From Holacanthus passer (Eukaryota; Chordata; Actinopteri; Pomacanthidae), in contig JAFREQ010000026.1 in assembly GCA_025331565.1 (NCBI GenBank), forward strand, positions 2,666,001 to 2,730,000: a DNA stretch of 64,000 nucleotides, written 5' to 3'. The notes under the pieces were generated by a model that did no database searches, was not told the DNA's origin, and saw only the letters and a program-made list of their open reading frames with translations. The stretch's first letter is position 1. Each line of letters opens with the position of its first letter. Of the stretch, positions 10,440-22,197 are shown piece by piece. Both the position numbers and the translations under genes were made by a program.

Positions 10440-11275
10440 ATAGAGAGCAACACACTCCAGTTTGCTTATAGCCAATAATAGACTTAATTTCCACTCATCA
10501 TTTACGCCTCTTTTGCGCCAAGGTTGCTGAAAGTTGATGTGAAGTAACGTACGTTAAAATACAAAAATCGCAAACATTGCTGGCTGTCAGGTTCATTGTA
10601 AAATTATAAATTACTTAATTGTGCAATACTTAAGAATGTGAAGCAGTTTACTTGTTTTAATCAATAATTTTTGCCAAATTTTTGCCCGTGTGCTAATGTC
10701 AACAAGCGACCGGCACCCACAAGTCCAACATTAAGTCCAAAGTCAAAGCCTCGTCACTGCAAAGCACGTGAAATATATTGAGATATTGTAACGAAAGCTA
10801 ATGTTAGCCTGCATGCTAACATGGACAAATTTCTAGCTAGCTAATGGAGAAAAACAATGTTACTGTCTTTAAGTGGATAACGTCAGCTAATTCATCCGGA
10901 CTCCCGCGGCTGATCGGGCTGAATTGGCTCCGCTAGGCATTTGCCAAATTACTTCACCAGCTAACATGAGCCATGATGCTAACTTTATGTAATATGATCA
11001 AGTTTTTTTTATTTTAGTCAACAATAAATGATGTAACAGAACAAATGGTTCAATAAAATAAGAACATCAGAAATTGTAACATTATTTTAGATATAATTGT
11101 AATTTATTTTCTAATATTAGTCTTGTGTTTGTTACGTGGCTGTTTTGACCAATGGGATGGCCGATCCAGGATGATGAGCGCGAGCAACAGGATGCCGGCT
11201 GCAGTTCACTTAATGGCCACCGGTGTCATTAATAACAGGTTTCCTGCGAGTTATACACTGTACCTTTAAGTGTCA
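10440..11275. mobile_element. Possible inserted repeat in the gch1 3' region
   Basis: This roughly 0.8-kb block contains several gctaacatg / gctagctaatg words and ends ttatacactgtacctttaag, sequence styles common in teleost interspersed repeats. I could not find matching termini or a target-site duplication, so boundaries and class are uncertain. Confidence 0.3.
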
Positions 11276-11892
11276 ATTGAACGCTCACATATCAAAGGAA
11301 AACTTTGCTGCTAAATGCTTCGAACTAAAATACAACCATGTTTGAAATGTGCAGACAAGATGGAAGCAGACTGACGTTTCAGTGTCGCGTGAACGTCATC
11401 GTAACGCAAACGTGACCAGACACGTGACCACGAGCGGAAACAAGAGGGTTCAGAGGAGTCAATGACGATATAAAACAGAGCTGCACACACACACACGACT
11501 GAACACACGATCCCCTGCAGGTTTTCGCCTGGTGGAGATAAAAATAATCACTGTTCATATTTTTAAAAAGATTAAAAAACAGCTGTCGGTCTGTTGCTTC
11601 TCTCTTTGACATGATGTCATTTCCAGCGGCTGCAGCTCCGACGTTTCTGCTCTGAAAGTGATTCACAAAACATCACCGTGTTAAAACAGCTCCCAAAGCT
11701 GAGAGACGAGAGGTGAAGTGTATCATCACATCAGTGTTTCAGAAAATCAAAAGCATATTTTAATGGCGAGAGAATCAAGAAGCAGAACTTTTAGCACCAT
11801 TTAGGAGATCGTTTGTCAATATGACCTGATTTCTAAAACAGCATTTTAGAAGTCTGCTGATAAGAAGATGCAGCTAATGTTGAAATAATGAG

Positions 11893-12155
11893 CTGGTTAA
11901 CAGATGAGTTGACTGACAGAAAATAAATTGTTAAACAAAGTCATTTATCAAGTAAAAATGCCAAACGTCCAGTTTCCAGCTCCTGAAATGTGAGGATTTT
12001 ATACGATTTTAAATATCTTTGGGTTTTTTTAATGTTGTTATTGTGATGAGCCCTTTTCATCTATTTCTGACATTTTATAGACTAAACAACTAATTTATCA
12101 AGAGGAACTGAAAGATTTATCGAGATCAAAGATAACTGTTCGTTGCAGCTCATCC
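11893..12155 (+). repeat. Dispersed AT-rich repeat, copy B
   Basis: This is the reverse orientation of copy A. It starts gttgactgacagaaaataaa and has an internal tttaaatatctttgggtttt. It ends gacattttatagactaaaca followed by a cgttgcagctc tail. It lies inside the presumed long gch1 3' UTR. Confidence 0.5.
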
Positions 12156-12668
12156 ATTCACAAACTTTTCCTTTTATTCAGAACTTTAACGTTACAACAT
12201 TAGTTCATCCAGAATTAACACAAGAATTGACCATGAAGTTTAAATATCAAACACGAAGGAAGATTTGGAGGAAAATCTTTTATGGAAATTTGAGCTGAAA
12301 CGCAGTAAAACGGCTGCATCTTTTCCTTCAGCGTCTTATGATTGATATTATTCTGGTTCTGTTGGAGGATCTGCCTCAATGTGCCAACTCGCCTCTATGT
12401 TAAAACCAAAATACGACTTCACGGTGACGTGACGAAGCAGCAGACTCACCGCCGTCTGAAAAAAACCCAACGTTTGAATTTCCATGAGAGGTGAATGAAG
12501 TGTGTGTGTGTGTGTGTGAAAGAGAGGGAGAGAGACAGAGAGAGAGTGTGTGTGTTTTGTTTAGTGACTTTGTGTTTACTTGTGTAGCATATTTTTGCAT
12601 TTCAATGCATCATAATGTCCCCAGACTGATTTTTGGAGGTTTTAACTTGTGTAATGTGTTTGAATGGA

Positions 12669-12670
<2 letters not shown>

Positions 12671-12701
<31 letters not shown>
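12671..12701. repeat. (TG)n microsatellite, about 31 bp
   Basis: TG run about 140 bases before the distal gch1 poly(A) signal. Confidence 0.9.
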
Positions 12702-12702
<1 letters not shown>

Positions 12703-12842
12703 GGAGGGAAGGTGAGCACCAACAAACGGCTCTGATGTTGTTTTCGTGGCCTTGTTGAGAAGGGCGGCCTGTTCTTTGGCTCCTTCACCATCAGTGTCAC
12801 TTTATGTACTGTGTTTATTTCAAAGACTTTTTAATCAAAGGA

Positions 12843-12848
12843 AATAAA
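12843..12848 (+). terminator. gch1: Candidate distal poly(A) signal of gch1
   Basis: Canonical AATAAA followed about 20 bases later by a GT-rich element (ctgtgtgtgtttct), the usual arrangement of a vertebrate cleavage site. No other gene on this strand would use it. Confidence 0.55.
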
Positions 12849-13059
12849 TCTCTATGTGACAGCGACACTGTGTGTGTTTCTTCACACAACTGACGTGTGT
12901 GTTCACTTCATATAAAACACATAAACCTAAAGTTAGACATGTTTGTTGTAATGCTGATATGAAAATTCGAGCAGTTAATTCACAAGTGAAACAAGATACA
13001 AACACAAAGTTCATTTTGATATACTAAATCGACTGAAGTAGTGTTAATATAAGATTTAC

Positions 13060-14874
13060 CAGCGGTGGAAGAAGTTCTCAGATATTTTACTGATGTAAAA
13101 GTAGCCATACTACAGTGTAAAAATACTCTGTTATAAGTAAAAGTCCTGCATTAAATTCTTACTTAAGTAAAAGTACAATGGTTTTAACATGAAGATATAA
13201 TTAAATGCTGCATTTAGGGGATCTATCGACATAAATGGAATGTTATATTAATAATTTTATTTTCTTTCGTGTATAATGACCTGAAAATAAGAATCATGTT
13301 TTTGTTTATAATGAGGCTTTCATATCTACAGAGGGAGAATCTGGCCCACAAAACACACATACACACCATATTTATGAATAGTAGAAAAAAATTGTAATTA
13401 AACAGATTTGGTTCAGTTTCGTTTCAAGGTTTCAATTTCACATCGAATGCACTCCAAGGACCAATTTAACTGTCCAGAAATGAACATATAAGCCAAAATA
13501 AAATTTGATTCTCTGAAATGTTTTGTATTAATAGTCTCTGTTCCTTTAAAGTTGTAGTTTGGGCCCCCAAGAAATACTGAGATCTCAGAAAAAAAAGAGC
13601 AAATAAAATAAATTTCCCTCAGTTAAATTTGGTGAAGTGCTTCCTACCGGCCCCTTGGAACAGCACACTGTCCCTGAATCTGCATCCCACAGCAGCAAAG
13701 AAGATCTTGATGGCAGTCGGTTCAGTCCTCAAAAAACCAGCCTGTACACAAGTGAACAGAGCAGTTAACACACAGGTCAAAGTCTCTTCACACTCTTTAC
13801 TGGAGCTCAATCGGTAAAACATACATCAGCATATTAAAGGTAAATGAACTAAACTGTCTCCACTGTTTTTTATAATTACTGGTTCAAAATATATTAAAAA
13901 TAACACATATCCACATTTCACATCGTTCTTTCACTTTTACAGCGTCTTCTTATCATTTTTTACAGATCACAAATCCACAAAACGCCTCGTGAGCTCAACC
14001 GAGCTAAAGCGGTGGCTACGGTAGCATGTAGCTTAGCTTAGCTTAGCTTGTAGCTTCTAATTAAGCCGTAATTAAGCCGACAACATGGGCGGCTAAGCAG
14101 CTCAAATTTCGACCACAATATATCATTTTATTATCTTAATTCATACACAATATCCTGACTGGGTTTGGCTCTATAACTTCATGGGATAAAACAACATGAC
14201 ACCGAACTGTTTCACAACACATGTTCATGCTAATGAGCTAACAGCTAATGAGCTAACAGCTAACTCACCAGGAAATCACGTTAATTGGAGACAACGCCCA
14301 GCGAAGCTCCTCACGGCAAATATCCCTCTCACAGAGTAACTCGACGTAGTTTTTGTCCCTCTGGTAACTAAACTAGTTCTCCTCAAGACTTTGTCCAGCT
14401 CTAGAAATTTTATCAAAGTTTCCTGCGCGCTTCTACGCAACTCGCTGCTGATGCATTCACAGAACACCCCTAAAATTGGAATTCTGTAAACCACTGAAAA
14501 TAACCTGGGTTACATCTGCAACCACTAGATGTCACTAAACCATACACACTTTTCCTTTAAAGTACCAAAAGTACTTGTTATGCATAATGATGTTTTACAG
14601 AATAATATGTTATAAAACTGGATTATAATTATTGGTGAAGATGGAGCTTTAATTTATACATTTTATTTTTTTTAACTGATATCCTGCTGGGTAGTTTAAT
14701 CTATGATAACACATCATAATTTATTAGTTGATTTATATTGTGTGTTAATAATCATCATCTGCACTGTAACTAACTAAAGCTGTCAGATAGTAGAAGTTGA
14801 AAGTAGCATAACATGGAGTACACATAATGCAAAGTTGTACTTGAGTAAATATACTTAGTTACTTTCCACCACTG
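13060..14874. mobile_element. Non-autonomous DNA transposon remnant with CAGYGGTGGAA termini, interrupted by an insertion
   Basis: The left end at 13060 reads cagcggtggaagaagttctc, followed by the aagtaaaagt-rich interior. The right end reads agttactttccaccactg, finishing at 14874, so the termini are inverted. This terminal style and the taagtaaaagtac interior match an abundant teleost element. Element-like sequence runs from 13060 to about 13195 and from about 14555 to 14874. The roughly 1.35 kb between them is unrelated and includes a gctaatgagctaacagctaa repeat at about 14228-14265. The flanks agatttac and agctttgt match at 5 of 8 positions, possibly a decayed hAT-type target duplication. 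Confidence 0.6.
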
Positions 14875-15865
14875 AGCTTTGTAGCTATTTTGCTTTGTAT
14901 TATGGGGATAATAGAAACTATTTCTCTCGGCTGCTCATAAGTACAGTTTGAATGATTGGACACAAACAACGTTCAGTGTGTGATGTTCTTTCGTCTACAG
15001 TCAGAGTTTGAAAGTTTAATTAAAGCTTCTAATGAACCAATTTTTAAAAAATTCGGCCTGTTGAGCCCTGAGCTCGAACACTGTTCCTACAGTGTTAATG
15101 AAGTTTGTCTTTCAGTAAGTGAGTGAAGAGCTTCCTGTTGTGTTTCTGTTGAAAACACTGACTGTGACCTTTAGCTGAGAGGTGAACGATGTTACCTTTG
15201 AACCTGCCGGCTGAAGATCGATGCTCTGGCCGTGAGTCCAGCAGAGACACGGAGCTGATCACGATCTGGACGTCTGACAAGAGACGTGACTCAGCAGCTT
15301 CAGCCACATCACATTCATACATTTCATTCACCAGCAGCCTCACAGAGACGAAGGTCTGGATTCTGGAAATGAAAGAAGCAGCTCAAACTAAAACTCCAAC
15401 ACTGAAGTAAAACATTTGTTCTCATCTTACCTGGTCAGTTGGTGAGATTCAGGTGAAATAACTTTACAAACACATGATGCTGTTCTTCAATTTGAACCTG
15501 TGAAAAATCTGTCGGTGAAATGAAAAGTCAGCCACCATCAAACTCAAAACACAGCACTGGTGCATAATCTCACTCCCAAAGTCATTGGTTTTTTTGTTCA
15601 GTTAAATAAAAAGTGATTTTTTAGCATTACAGTCGCTGTCTGTCACCTTGGCGCCCTCCAGTGGTCGTATTAAAAAAGACAGGAAAACAGCATCTTGATC
15701 ATTTTCATGTTTCTGCACAAACTGTTTGGACTCAAAAAGATACTGATCTTTTGAAGTGATGTTAAGGAATAAATTCAGTCTTTGTAAACCTGTGAAACAA
15801 CTTCAAGTTTGTGAAAATATATTTGACTGAAGAGAAATTTAAAAAACAAAAAATCTTTTTTTAGA

Positions 15866-15950
15866 TTTTTTTAGAAAAATGACAAAAGAGTTGCCAATTC
15901 ATATTCTGTCATTAGACTAATCAATTTTTCTACCAGTGCTTTCAGCTGTA
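15866..15950 (-). repeat. Dispersed AT-rich repeat, partial copy
   Basis: The sequence gttgccaattcatattctgt followed by cattagactaatcaatt matches the terminal module of copy A. Only one end is present. Confidence 0.4.
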
Positions 15951-16124
15951 CTTGTATAAACTGTAGTTTATAACAAAACATATTTTAACTCTACGTTTTG
16001 GGTGCAAAATCATAATGTGTAAAGTTTCTAAGAAAAGAAAAGACTCAAGGTAAGTACAAGTATCTCAAATATGTACTTACGTATGGTACATGAGTAAATG
16101 TACTTTAGTTACATTCCACCACTG
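15950..16124. mobile_element. Truncated second copy of the CAGYGGTGGAA element (right end)
   Basis: The end sequence acatgagtaaatgtacttta followed by gttacattccaccactg closes at 16124. It is nearly the same as the right end of the 13060-14874 element, and the preceding aaggtaagtacaagtatctc belongs to the same family. No left end is present. Confidence 0.55.
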
Positions 16125-16336
16125 AGTACTCTTCAAGACAAGTGACCTTAATTATATGTTATATATATTTTTAAAAAAAAATTAAACTTCACACACACAC
16201 AAACACACACACAGACACACTGGAGGAGTTACAACTTTTTTTTTATGTATAAGGAGGGCATGCCAAGTCACAGCATTCTGGTACGTCGCGACAAAATTAC
16301 AGCAAGACACATTGAAAACACTTTGAATGTATTCAG

Positions 16337-16363
16337 ACACACACACACACACACACACACACA
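16337..16363. repeat. (AC)n microsatellite, 27 bp
   Basis: AC run in the intergenic region, 120 bases from the MITE. Confidence 0.9.
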
Positions 16364-16482
16364 TCCTCGCTGTCACACAGTCATTCACACATTTTTTGTA
16401 CAGACCAGAATAATTCATAACTTCATATCAGCATTAAGAAGTACCTACAGAGTACAGACACAACAGACCGAGTTCACCGCTG

Positions 16483-17074
16483 CAGGACGCGTTCACACTG
16501 CACGACTCAGCGCTCGATTCAGATTCTAGTGAGTTTTTAAAGGTTCAGTCTTTGAAGGCAGCACGAATCAGACAGGAAGCCGCTGTAATTAGTAAAGGTT
16601 TAACACCCAAAATACATCCAAGTTGATTTAAAAAATATTCAAACTTGGCTGCTTGTAAATGTGATGTCTGATAATCTGAACGTCATGTACAATAAACCAA
16701 AGATGGAATTTTATTTTAATGTTGATTTGACGCAAAACAAGTTTACTTGTTGGATTTTGATGAAACTCTCCTGATTCAGATCCCAAAGTCATCAGCTGAA
16801 ACAGAGTACTGATCTCATACCAGCGCTTGTTCTCTGCCAGATTAATCAATAATAAAAATAATTATTTGCAGCCATATATTTGTTACTGATCGGTCGTCAC
16901 ATGAGAACTTGGTTATCATGATGATTTTTTTTTTTAAACCAGCATCAATAATAACATTGATCTGAATCAGATTCTTTGTCCCCTGTACTGAATCTACATG
17001 AAACTGGATCGCACGGGGACGAGAGGAAACAATCTGAATTAGGACGCTCGTAGCTGCAGTGTGAACGCGACCTG
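16483..17074. mobile_element. Candidate MITE with terminal inverted repeats (about 592 bp)
   Basis: The left end caggacgcgttcacactgca is mirrored by the right end tgcagtgtgaacgcgacctg (reverse complement caggtcgcgttcacactgca, 19 of 20 bases identical). Similarity continues inward with gaps through cgctcgattcagatt on the left and its counterpart near 17035-17050. There is no coding capacity. No clear target-site duplication was seen. Confidence 0.6.
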
Positions 17075-17306
17075 ACACAGCTGTCACGAGTTTCATCCTG
17101 TAACATTACAGTTTTTAAAGTCTATAGAAAACCATTTACATTTGGGGTGAATGTCTCGAGTACAAAAAAGGCACTGCCATTTGTTATTCTAAATATGACT
17201 TTCCCAGCCTTGTGCATGCAGTTTTAAAATATAAATTACACTTTTTTCAATTTCCTCCTTTTCTTTTTTCTGCATTTTCTGCAATTTTTTGTCTTTTTTG
17301 TGTTTT

Positions 17307-17312
17307 TTTATT
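17307..17312 (-). terminator. samd4a: Candidate distal poly(A) signal of samd4a
   Basis: AATAAA within taataataaaaaaac on the minus strand. The downstream sequence is A-rich rather than GT-rich, so this is weaker than the site at 19726. The MITE at 16483-17074 starts about 230 bases beyond it. Confidence 0.3.
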
Positions 17313-19325
17313 ATTAAACATACAATATTCTTTTGTCAAATATATACGTAAGCCTGCAGTCAATACAGGACATCGGCTCTTTGATAAAATAAAACTAAAT
17401 GAAATAAAGGAGCACAGTCAAGCGGTAACACTTTGTTACAGAATGGATGCTGCTGAATTTACAAAAAACAAAAAGAAAAGTCTTGGCATCCCATAACGAC
17501 ATAAACTGACTAAACTGCAGAATCTATGACAAAAATAAAAGATACAAAACAGCATATATGTCTTCATTTAAAGTACATTAAATGTTTTTGGAATATCAAG
17601 GCGTTATCTAACTGTTAACTGCAGCGTGCTCAGCGTTAGAAGCACTCCTGGACACCCACAGAGCTGATATGCATTTAGAAAAAAATAAAAATAAAGCATT
17701 TGGTTTGAAGAGATGTGTAATGATCCAGACCTCAGAGCTGGAACCCTCCGATGTCCCGTCACAGGTATGTTCTGCATTCACACTCTTTGACCCACAGATG
17801 CTGCAGGAAACCAGGGCTGAGTAAAAACTGGAGGCCTGAACTCTAAATACAAAACTTTACTCTGTCGTGTCACCGACAAACATCACATAAACTCAGACGC
17901 TGTCGGTCAGTAAGTCTATCAACGGTGACACAGACAAGAACTCGTGCTCTTACACAAAACTGAAACGAATCTCCTGAACTTTGTATCAACGCCTTTACAG
18001 CATAACTCGAACATGGCAAAGTGATATGAAATAAAAATACTGCAATAATACTACAGTTCCAATAATCCCTTTGAGTACATTACTGACTGCAGGTAATTTG
18101 AACAAGTCATGTCAAACGTATTTCAAAGCATTAGTCTGGTGATTCTCTACTTTTCTTAATATAAACAAATCCCATGAAAAGACCCAAACCAAAGTACTAT
18201 GTGTGTATCACAGCCTGATCTGTTGTCTTCTTCCTCTGTCGTCCAAAAACTATGAATAACTCATCACTGAGCCTCACTGTTGTTCCTTGAACTCACACAC
18301 TGTAGTTTATCTGGACTCAATCCCACAAACACCGTCCCGCTGCCACAGAGACTCACTAGAGACCAAATGTGGATTCATCCACTGCTGAAAATAGTCCCCA
18401 ACACATGAACTATTTCCTCCTGTTTTTAGTAAAGTTTGATGAAGTGAGCAGCTGTTTTTTATGTCTCAGTATAAACCAATAAAGCTTGGTGTTGAGAATC
18501 ACAGACAGGACAGGGAAGTCAGAAAGTATCAAAAGAGATGAACACATTGTTAAGGTTTTCATGGGGTTTGTTGAAGAAAAATATAGAATAACACCAGTCT
18601 CATCCTTTAAAGTAACCTACAATATAAACCTCTCCCACTCGTGACCATCAAGTCAGGCGATAACACGCCCACAGCACCAAGTTCAGACTCCAGATCAGGA
18701 TGGACCAGTCTACTTCCCGGCTGCCAAAGACAAAGACAACAACAACAACAACAACACACCGTCCAACATGAGTTTTGTAACCGAACATGAGCGGATGCAT
18801 CTGTGACGAACCGACCGGCTCTCAGCCGCGCTCAGACAGCGAAGCTTCACATGAAATATCTCAACGTTGACACTGATAGATACAAACAAGGTTATAGTTC
18901 AACAACAGCAACAAAAAAAAAAAAGAAAAGAAAAAGAGTCAAAGTCAACAATAACTATGTTAATATTTGAGATGTACGTATGGTCACCAGCCATAACATG
19001 TTAATACATATGGTACTTTAAATAATAATACACCTAAATGAGTAAAAGTATCACCTCTGCAAAAATTATGAAAAAAAAAAAGAATAAATAATTGTATCTA
19101 CTTTAAGTACTGATTCATATGGCAGTGACACTGAAACAGTCTGACTCTCAGCGACGAGCATCAGGAAAAAAAAAAAACATGTCAAAGGTGTAACATCAGT
19201 CTCTCCATTCAGGACTAAAATGGGTTCATGTCACATTCATGCTTTGGTGGAGTCTTCATCTTCGTTCACAAACGTCCAGATGACGTCTGATCGGCTCTCA
19301 TAGACTCAAAGTATAAGAGCAGAAA

Positions 19326-19328
<3 letters not shown>

Positions 19329-19354
<26 letters not shown>
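19329..19354. repeat. (AC)13 on plus strand, UG repeat in samd4a 3' UTR
   Basis: Dinucleotide run inside the presumed samd4a 3' UTR. Confidence 0.9.
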
Positions 19355-19359
<5 letters not shown>

Positions 19360-19725
19360 AAACACTGAGACAAAGATCTGAAGAGTGCGCAGCGACGTCA
19401 CGCCTGTAAAACACACATTTCATCTGTAGTGTGATCTGAGTGAGCACAGATCCGGACTGCGGTTTCCAACCACCATCGTTGGACCTGAAGCCACATTCAG
19501 CCAAACAGCACAGACCTGTCAGAGGCAGAATGAGGCAATAACAGAATTTCTGCATGTGTTAGTCGCTTTAACACAGCTCACACACGGAGTGCATCACTGC
19601 TGCTCTCAAACTCGACTGTAGTGTTTTACATTTCTACATCATTATCATCATTACTTTTGCAGTATGAAATTGAGGTTGCCTAGAGTTGAAGCTGGAGAAG
19701 GTTCATCACAGCAAACACGTCACAA

Positions 19726-19731
19726 TTTATT
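19726..19731 (-). terminator. samd4a: Candidate proximal poly(A) signal of samd4a
   Basis: AATAAA on the minus strand, followed downstream by a GT-rich stretch (ttgtgacgtgtttgctgtga). Use of this site gives a 3' UTR of about 2.45 kb. Confidence 0.45.
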
Positions 19732-21511
19732 TTTGTCCATTGCTGTTTAGTTCATTTGCAGATCTTTTTAAAAAGCACTGCACAAAACAAGAAGAACTTA
19801 ACTGTGATGGATTGACTTTCTCAGGCCTGAGTCAAGACTATGAGAGTTCATTTGATACCATAATAAAATGAGTGGAAACATTAAAAGATCTAAATATTTG
19901 GCAGTAATGTAATGTGTATTCATGTGGTAGCAAATGGGCTAAAACATGCACAAACAGTGTTATGGCTTTAACTGCATGTGATGATTCAGCCCAGGCTGAA
20001 GTAACATGAGAAGATAATATTCTCAACATCCACCATCAGACAAACAGAAATCATTTAAAGTCGATGAGAGCTTTTCGTCTCTGCTGTGTTTCTACTGTTT
20101 GACTTTTGTCTCTCTGCCGAGACTGAAGCTCTGTGTCAGTCTCATCTCCTCCATCTGCTCTGTTTGACTCCGAAGCACCAAACTGCCACTTGAGCCTTGA
20201 ACATTTGGATTTTAGTGTATCACATTATCATATCAAGTGCAGGATACAAAGGAAGTACTAGAGAATTGCAATAAACTAATGAAGACACTAAACAATAATA
20301 ATCAATAACCCTCAATGACCATTCGAGGTCAGGACTCTCAGCACGTGTGCTCAGGTGAAAGCAGCACAGAGTTTCCTAACCAGCTTATTTCCATATAAAC
20401 CTATTCTTATAAAGTCTGTATTCCAGACACAATAAACTGAGGATAAATATTAAGACACAGAATAACCATGAGATTCAGAATTTTAAAAAGAAAATAAATT
20501 GTGTAGGCCTGCACTGACAGAACAGACAGAGGACCGTGTTACACAGACGATCTTTGAAGGAACATTGTCCTCAAACATTGCTCACAAATGATTTTTCAAA
20601 GCGTGTGTGTCCACGGACTTCAGTGTCTGTCCTGCCATGACTGTGTCTGGCCAGCAGGTGGAGGTAAACACTAATGAGACAATCTCTGGGAAAAACGACC
20701 CTTCATGGATTGACAGCGTGTGATTTCTCCAATGTTGCAATCCTCAGCAACGCGATCTGAGTGGAAACCAAACCGACCTCCTGCTTCTTCTGCCACTCCA
20801 CATCGCACACGTTTCACGATCTTCCTTTCCTCCAAGAAAGATATTTAGTTGTAACATGCAGCTTAAGCATCACCCTGCTTTAGAAAAACAACTAAACCCA
20901 GTATCTGAACATGCAGACAGATCCCACCAACGGTACAGCAACGGTATCTCCCATTTATAAAAACCTACATTTTCAATGCATTGTGCCTCCAAAGGCTCTG
21001 AATTCAAAGAGTTCATACAGTACATGCTATGGATAAACAATGTGTAACTGACTGGTGCCAAATCCACTTCCTCCTACACTCACTCACAATGTGATTAGAC
21101 ATGACATCATCTTCCTCTGTCATCATCAGCCGATCAAAGGTCCTGCCTCTGATGTCTTTCTCCTTTAAACATCCGCTTCCCTATGCAGTATCACCTCAGC
21201 TTCATTCTTTCTTCTACGACTTCCCGTGTCTTTCTCCACATCGCCTTCTTCCTCTTATCCCTCTTCACACGTCTGCTCGACCTCCGTCTGTCTCGCTCTG
21301 CTCTCTCGTTCGCTCTCAACGTTCCAGCCAACACGTCTTTGTTGTTGGCTGTGAAAATAAAGAATAAGCACGTTGGTTGTAAACTAGCATGATGGCTACT
21401 CATGGGACGTAAAGCTGGTAGACAGCCAAGGCTTTACAGAATATTACACGGTTCATACCTGAAATTCATACATGTACCCTTTGAAAGTAGCATCATTATG
21501 TAAACAATAAA

Positions 21512-21519
21512 TATATACA
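21512..21519 (-). promoter_or_regulatory. Pumilio response element in samd4a 3' UTR
   Basis: The minus strand reads TGTATATA, an exact UGUANAUA consensus, about 650 bases after the stop. An 8-base site can occur by chance in AT-rich DNA, so this is a candidate only. Confidence 0.35.
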
Positions 21520-22168
21520 ATACAAATAAATGATTTTTTGCCACCCAATACTGAGCAAGAGGCTCTACAAGCGTCCTCGCCGGACACTCAGTCCTCACTG
21601 AAAACAGTCAAGGAAATCCCAAACTTCCTTCTGCGTCCTTCTAGCTCTGCTTGTCTTGTCTTGTTTTTGGGTCTGAGGTACTGTTATGGATTTGAAAGAT
21701 GCCACAGGCTGTGGTCGATGTGCGGGGACCAGAGGGTGTCAGAGAGCGAAAGGGTCTCAGTCTCACTGGGCCCTGATCCACAGGCCAGCGTCTCCCTTCT
21801 GCCGGGGCCGACTGGGCTGCAGGACCGCATCCGGCCTCCCCACGGGGAGGGGGGGCGCTGTTCACACACTGTCCAGGCCGTGTTCAATGCTTTTCTCTCT
21901 CCTCACCCAGACGCAGGTGACCGTGAGCGTGCTGGCGGAGCAGGAAGTGTGTTTTTCCGACCCGATGGACGGTTCCGATGTGATAGCTTGTGTCGGCCGT
22001 TTGATGAGCGGCTCTCTTGTGTTTCTTGGATCCCGCCCGATCCTTTGGTTGAGCTCTACCATTGGCTACAGGGAGAGGGGACAGGAGGGCTGGTGACCTC
22101 GAGGTGACTTATCGTGAGAGAGCCTCGTGAACCTGCGCTGCCCTACTGCTCTCACTCAGGTCCTCGTT

Positions 22169-22197
22169 TCATATTGTTGATGTGCGGTCGGCACCGT
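22169..22197 (-). CDS. samd4a: samd4a terminal coding exon
   Basis: Only 29 coding bases follow a cctctttag acceptor. They complete a split Asp codon and give GADRTSTI, then TGA at 22171-22169. The human C-terminus is DGVDRTSTI. The exon continues into the 3' UTR. Confidence 0.93.

Larger units (their letters stand above)
9970..12865 (+). other. gch1: gch1 3' untranslated region (inferred extent)
   Basis: The region runs from the stop codon to the best distal poly(A) signal, AATAAA at 12843-12848. Two TG-rich tracts (10023-10054 and about 10153-10195) would be UG repeats in the mRNA. An earlier AATAAA at 10409-10414 could give a 3' UTR of about 0.45 kb. The sequence from about 10440 to 11275 looks like inserted repeat DNA, and another dispersed repeat lies at about 11893-12155. 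The long version would therefore be largely transposon-derived. No coding sequence was seen. Confidence 0.5.
12866..17300. other. Intergenic region between gch1 and samd4a
   Basis: This is the tail-to-tail interval. It holds the three inverted-repeat transposon remnants described separately, an AC microsatellite (16337-16363), a partial dispersed repeat and AT-rich unassigned DNA. I saw no gene. Its samd4a side depends on which poly(A) site is used. Confidence 0.55.
17290..22168 (-). other. samd4a: samd4a 3' untranslated region (inferred extent)
   Basis: The first 600 bases after the stop (22168 down to about 21540) are GC-rich; the rest is AT-rich with many short A/T runs. It contains a canonical Pumilio-type site (21512-21519) and a UG repeat in the mRNA sense (19329-19354 read on the minus strand). 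Two candidate poly(A) signals would give 3' UTRs of about 2.4 or 4.9 kb. No coding sequence was seen; the long plus-strand open frame at about 21538-22107 has no ATG at its start. Confidence 0.5.

Noticed and set aside
13619..13822. Overlapping open frames on both strands of about 60-67 codons
   Set aside because: They lie within the foreign DNA inside a transposon remnant and have no recognised domain.
21538..22107. Open frame of about 189 codons on the plus strand, antisense to the start of the samd4a 3' UTR
   Set aside because: It begins at TTG rather than ATG, lies in GC-rich DNA where stops are rare, and shows no recognised domain.
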